The translations under genes and the position numbers were made by a program. The notes beneath the pieces are model-generated. The model saw only the letters and a program-made list of their open reading frames with translations, was not told the DNA's origin and did not search any database. 64,000 nt of DNA from NCBI GenBank assembly GCA_023079485.1, contig CM041084.1, forward strand, positions 69,039,709 through 69,103,708. Reading direction: 5' to 3'. Numbering within the stretch: the stretch's first letter is position 1; each line of letters starts with the position of its first letter. The DNA comes from Archilochus colubris. Its lineage: Eukaryota; Chordata; Aves; Apodiformes; Trochilidae. Shown piece by piece: positions 58,684-64,000 of this stretch.

Positions 58684-60809
58684 AAGCGAGAAAGTGGGGA
58701 GGTGAACTCTTTTCAACCCTCCCTGTCATATATCTTCCTGTGTCCCTGTAAATTAGTTGCAGAGAGGGTGCTGATGGTTCTCCATGACTTTTTGCTTGGG
58801 TACAGTAAACTGGCAAGGAGACCTGGATGCGAAGAGCAGTTCAACTTTATTGCCCTCCTTAGAAAAGCAATTTAAGTCACTGTCTGAGATGAAGAAGGGA
58901 AGTGACTTTTTTTGTCATTCACCATCTTATACTTTATGGCTCACTTTGTACTAACACCAGACTTGCCCCTGATTTTAGACATTGATGCTCCACCTGACCT
59001 CCAGCAAGGGCTGCGTCAGAGCCTGAGAACCCAAGACCTGACCCCAGATTACAGTCCCTTCCAGCAGCAGAACAGTGCCTGGGTGAAAAGCTCCTGGGAT
59101 GCTATGAATTTTGAAACAACACACGCTTCTGACACCATTCCCCAGTGCAGTGTATCATCATGTCCTCACACTGGTGTCTTTCATCGCTCATGGGAAAGAC
59201 TCTCAGGCAAATTTAGAAATGAAAGAATTTTAAGAGGCTTCTGGCCCCAAATGAAGACCAGTGACATCTCTAATTAACTCTGCTCTGGCAACACATTTTA
59301 TTGCCCATAAATTTATGGCATTCCAGTGGTGTCTCCAGCTCATGTGAGATGCTCTGTAAACCCCTCTGGGAATCTGCTGGACAGAAGATACCATAAAAGC
59401 ACACTCTGTAACTCCTCACCCTGTCATTTGTCCATTCTCTGCTTGAGGAACCATTGAGACAAAATGTCGGGGATTTTTTGCTTTATCCAATGTCTGTTTT
59501 CCATGTCTCTTTTTCTGTTTTGTAATACATTGCTGTGCATTTTTCCTTGTAGTGGCTTCTCTTACATCTCATGTTGCTGGAAGCTTCACCTGCCACAGAG
59601 ATTAAGAATCTACATACTTGTTATGACATCCAAATGTAGATAGGCAACTCTAACAAAATGAGTAAAACAAGCTCCTTTATATAAAATAATCTTCACAGAG
59701 ATATTTAAAAATTGTGTCAAAGAAACTCCCTAACCTGGATACAACCAGAGGAATAAAAAGAATTATACTGTTGGCATTTTTCGTAAGTATTTCTCCATAT
59801 TTTCCAAAACTAAAGTGCAATAAAAATATAAATCATCTGTATTGCTTCTTTCAGGGAAGGGTGTCTTTCTAGGGGAATAAATTAGCAGCCTTCCTTTAAG
59901 ATGTTTTCCATGTCAACATCTTATAAAAAAAAAAAAAAAGTTGACTGGCTGATTCACTTCCCTTTCCTAAAATTACAGAGCAATAAAACCTGCTTCTTTC
60001 TGTTATGAAAGGCCAAAACAGTGCAAAGAATGATGTGATACCCATTTACTCCTATATTTAATAGCAAATAGCTTACATGAAAATTCATGTACTCTTTGAG
60101 GTCCTCAAAAATGGTACCTGTTTGCATGCTCCATCTGTGCATTTGACATCTCAGAGCAATTCAACTTTTGAAAGAGTCTTTGTAATTTATCATGGTCTCT
60201 TTTATTTAAAGTACTGTATAAAGAAATTATCATGCCTTGCCCTAGCAGATGCATCCATGGAGCAAGCATTTCTGCATAGCATATAAATGGTCCAGTGCCC
60301 AATATTATGACTGAGCTCTGAACATAGGAAGAGGTGTGAAAGATGTTGAGAGGACCACTGGCCATAAACCAAAGGAGGAACTGAGTGTCAGATCCAAAGT
60401 GTTTCTGCCCATCAAGACTCATCTTACTGGGAAACAATTTTTATGTCCCATCCTTAGGCAAACCAGTAGAGATGGAAAGGTGTAGAAAAGTTGGGTGGCT
60501 ACTTTGACCAATTCTAGGCCCCTTGGGTGCTTGAGAACATCTGTAAGACCTCTCTTCATCATCTTCTTGACTACAAGGGATTTTCTACATCAGCTTCCTA
60601 CCAGGTGGAGAAAGAGACACCTTTCTAGGATCCCCAATATTATAAATGTGATATGATGGCAGGTCTTTGTTGAGCTGTCAGAGAGCACTATGGGAATTAA
60701 TTTCTGTGACTTTTCTGATACCATCAGGAAGGTCACTGACCCAATCCATCAGACTCACACAGAGCTTTCAGATAAGGCCTACCTTATCTCTTCAGGGTAT
60801 AGCTTTCTT

Positions 60810-60850
60810 TAAAAAAAAAACAAAAAAAACAAACAAAAAACCAAAAACAA
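60810..60850 (+). repeat. A/C-rich simple repeat
   Basis: A runs broken by single C bases (caaaaaaaac aaac pattern). Low-complexity sequence. Confidence 0.93.
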
Positions 60851-62974
60851 CAACCTCAAAACTGCTCATAGCCATACATCTATTTACGTCATCAGGGCTG
60901 TCACTTGTAATCAGGCTGACTGAGTCCACAGCATTATTATAAGTCATGGTTCTCATCCACTCACCTTCATTTACTTGGTAGTGAGTAACCCAGGTCTGGG
61001 ACACGGAGGCAAGACATGAATGAATGTATAACCAGAGCATATCCACTTAGCATGTGGTTCTGGCATCCCTATTCACACCAGTCTCTTCTTCTAGCATTTT
61101 TTCACTCACTCATATTTCCTACAGAGGAGTATGGCACTGCTTACCATAGTGGCAAGAGTCATAACAGCAGCATTTTTTACTAGGGGGTACAAAATTGATT
61201 GCTGATTTTCACACTCGCTGCTCTGAATACCTCTGCCTAGTTGCTCCTCAAACTGCCAGTCAGACTTTCCCAAAATCTAAGCAAATGCAGCTTCTTATCT
61301 TTTGTCCACCTCTGACATCCTGCCTTGCCTATGCACCCGACCTACTGAAATTCTCCTCATTCTTGCGGTGTTTCTCTAGGCTGCGAATCACAGAATAGAA
61401 TGGAAACAATCAAAAAAGAAAACATGCTTCATTTCTACTGGTTGGATGCTTCCCTCCACCCACACCGACCTTGTTTAGGTGGCTGTAAACATAGCATGGC
61501 CCTTTCCAAGCTGACAAAGTTCACAGAGGGGCAGAAAAGCCAGCTCAGCACAAGGTCACCATCACATTACAGTCAGCAGTACTTCTTGGCCCCTCCATAT
61601 AATCTTTGGGAATTTTTGCCATCCAAGTCACAAAGATTATATGTCAGCAGCTGAAAAGGAGTAATGTTCATTGGAGCATCATCCACCATGGGCAAGATGA
61701 GGAGACAAGGACCAGGTAAAGCCCTGGAAGCAAATTAAAGCCCCTGTCCCTGCAGGAGCTGGGGATCATGGTAGGAGACCAACATGGGGTGGCTCATTTG
61801 GTTTTTTTGCTGCCGCTGACACAACTCCACCAACCATGATTTGTCACCTGCACTCTCTCAAAGCCTACGCTAATTTCCACATTAGCTCAGAACAATTTTT
61901 CCTAACTCCTTTTTATTTTCTCAGCTAAAATATGAGAAGGCAGAATTCATTTAAAAACCAAAATCTCAATACTTCATTGTTTTTACAGTAAGCTCTTTCA
62001 CAATGATGTATGATTTTCCTCCTTACCTTTCTCGTCTTTCTTTCCACCAAATATTTTCCAAGAGCCACAGTCTAACAATAAAAGCAAAATACTTGAAGTA
62101 TCAAGAAAAAATATCTGAATTAAACTGGTTGAAATAGATCAGCCACAGCAAGCACATAGAAACAACAAGAATGTCAAAACTGCAGAAGAAATATATTTTA
62201 AAAATTAAGCACTTCAACAAAACAGGTTGGAATAAGTAAAGTCTTTTTTAGATGTTATGGTTTCTAGGTTTTCTCTCTACAAAATCTTTTGCTGTTTGGT
62301 TTCTTCTCTTAACATATCTTTATATGTATAGTTATATATCTTCTATAGATTCTAATAGGAAGTCTTCAAATTTAAAACTACAGATATATATTACATGTGT
62401 ATTTTTTTCAATAAAATAAATAAGTAGGTAAAGACAGAGTCTGTTTTCATGCAGCATTTCAGAAACGTGGTAGAAATGGCAAGATATAGGATAAAAGCAG
62501 AAAGAAAGACAAACATTTACTTATTCTGTAGAGGGATACATGCAGTTAACAGTATTATAGTGACTTTTAAAAACAGTTGTCATTACAAGAAGTCCTTTCA
62601 AAAATTTACTTTAAGTTTTGCTCCCTAAAAATCCTCAGCGGTTTTTCTTTCCTCCATTTTTAAAATAGATCTTTAAAGTTAACCACAAACATAATCATAT
62701 TTTTGAAACTGGATTAGTGTTCAAGTTACTTATTTAAAAGGTGTGAAATAAATCAGAAGTGAGTTTTGAAAAGAAATGACCCAGCTGTACAATAGTTGAC
62801 ATACAGAAAGTCAGAACATAATTCATCTTTGTTTACCATACATATCTTTCTGTAGCAAAAGGGCAGTGGATAATTTAATATCAAATATGCAGACTCAGTT
62901 ATGAAAGAGAAGATAGGAAAAAAAACCGATTTTGAAATGTATTTTGTTATGTTAAGGATGGGCATTCCTGGTGC

Positions 62975-63035
62975 AATCTTGTGGTCTTTTAATTTTAATT
63001 TTTTTTTAATCTTGTGGTCTAATTAATTTTAAGCT
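62975..63035 (+). repeat. Tandem direct duplication, period 33 bp
   Basis: aatcttgtggtct begins at 62975 and again at 63008. Each copy is followed by a related AT-rich stretch containing aattttaa or taattaattttaa. The exact 13-bp repeat at a 33-bp period indicates a recent local slippage duplication, with a T run forming the junction. Confidence 0.85.
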
Positions 63036-63407
63036 CTATCTTTCAGTTTACTCAATATTCTATTTCCTTTTCCCAGCCCACAAATAATCCATTAATAGAC
63101 TGTGATTCAGTATGTATTTTGTGTACTGATTTCAGTAGAAAATATCACCCTATCACTTCTAGAGATACTAACTATAGTCTAGATCTCTCTTTCCTTAATA
63201 ACAGTTGTTCTTCACAAATGTTTGATTTTCTCCATTGGCTTGGATAAGCTATACAACCAAATAACAACCTTGGCTTCCTGGTTATGTTGAAACAAAAAAC
63301 AGCTATTTTGCTGCAGAGCTTTGTGAAACAACTGTGCAGACTATCCAGTAATTGCTTAATGTACATGGATAAGCTAAATCAGCCTGTGTTTGGGTGAGAT
63401 ACTGAGC

Positions 63408-63500
63408 TATTTATCCCCATTTTGCAGGAAGGGAAACATCCTCATCTTCAACCACCTCAGATGACACACAAGTAGGAGTGGAACCAGAGCATCCCAACCT
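63408..63500 (-). repeat. MIR-like ancient SINE fragment
   Basis: The plus strand reads atttatccccattttgcagg, then gatgacacacaagtaggagt and ggaaccagagcatccc. These correspond to the reverse-complement MIR phrases around 'attatccccattttacag', 'gtcacacagctagtaagtgg' and 'gaacccaggtctcc'. A short stretch between the first two boxes is replaced by unrelated sequence, which suggests a small indel. Confidence 0.55.
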
Positions 63501-64000
63501 CACCTACAGTCCTTGTGAAAGGCATGGAAAAGGTGTGTAATGGATGCACAAATTTTGTTAATTTCCTAAGCCTTACCCATGCTTCAGTCCATTCTTGTTG
63601 TTGATTTGACTTAAAAATATATGCTAGCAGGGCCTTTTTTCCTACCTTTTCCTTTGTACCTCCCCTCTTCTACCTGTGGTGAAATTTTACCTGAAAGCAC
63701 CACCAGAAAATATGAGGTTTCTCTTTGAATACTCCCACCTTACCTAGAGTTATTTATTACTGCAAATTGAGTGAGACTGGTTTTCTTTCCTGCACTCAGG
63801 ATTGTGAATCATTCAGAGAAACTGCTAAAGGACATGTATATATTTACACTACAAGCTACACCTGAGTTTCATTATTTAGCCTTGGGGCTCTGATTCATTA
63901 AGGCCTGGCACAGATGTTGCAGCTGAGAGTAAATTAGTACCTGCATGCATTCACCCCCCCATCCTATGTGTAAGGATGTTTCATCTTCGTGTGAGCAACT

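Larger units (their letters stand above)
53959..64000. other. Noncoding single-copy DNA, last 10 kb
   Basis: No gene is supported. It contains MIR-like fragments at 54947-55055 and 63408-63500, regulatory-looking blocks at 57.6 and 58.2-58.6 kb, A tracts and the 33-bp tandem duplication at 62975. A 121-codon plus-strand frame at 58912-59277 has no recognisable domain. Confidence 0.75.

Noticed and set aside
61387..61405. CR1 tail remnant (aatcacagaatagaatgg)
   Set aside because: Only one short word resembles the CR1 tail, and no tail motif follows in either orientation.
1..64000. CRISPR array, bacterial operons, ribosome binding sites
   Set aside because: The window is vertebrate nuclear DNA. 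There are no regularly spaced repeats and no prokaryotic gene organisation.

Overview
The window looks like bird nuclear DNA, intergenic or deep intronic, with no protein-coding gene, rRNA or tRNA that I can support. The evidence is the repeat content. CR1 LINE 3' ends carry the avian tail of repeated ATTCTATG units, one solo LTR resembles avian ERVL-type LTRs, and there are scattered fragments resembling the ancient tRNA-derived MIR SINE. There are no Alu- or B1-type SINEs. The base composition is AT-rich with few CpGs. Neoaves, possibly a passerine, is a reasonable guess from the LTR type, but the window does not prove it. The open frames are short and low in complexity, shadow each other on opposite strands, or belong to CR1 reverse transcriptase remnants.

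Layout: 1-6.7 kb is AT-rich single-copy DNA with a T tract, a perfect 12-bp palindrome at 4073-4098 and weak MIR-like fragments. A short solo LTR lies at 6738-6902. From 6.9 to 16 kb the DNA is single-copy with simple repeats. From 16 to 19.2 kb two or three segments look like conserved noncoding elements, mixed with MIR-like fragments. From 22 to 32 kb there is an eroded CR1 tail (22.1 kb), an ancient palindromic repeat candidate (25.9 kb), a regulatory-looking block (29.4-29.8 kb) and a head-to-tail pair of CR1 tails (31.9-32.15 kb). From 34.8 to 47.5 kb several homeodomain-site-rich blocks occur, the most striking at 47.33-47.51 kb. The best-preserved element in the window, a 5'-truncated CR1 with a broken reverse transcriptase, occupies 49.8-50.76 kb on the minus strand, and a second CR1 tail sits at 53.67-53.96 kb. 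From 57.6 to 58.7 kb a regulatory-looking block is bracketed by two long A tracts. The last 5 kb is AT-rich with a MIR-like fragment and a 33-bp tandem duplication.

No genes work together here. The most plausible biological role is cis-regulatory: a sparse, repeat-poor stretch with many AT-rich, TAAT-containing segments resembles the deserts around developmental transcription-factor genes. That is inference from texture only, and a multi-species alignment would decide it. I found no convincing new coding system; the findings are mostly candidate regulatory elements, structural motifs and repeat-history observations.
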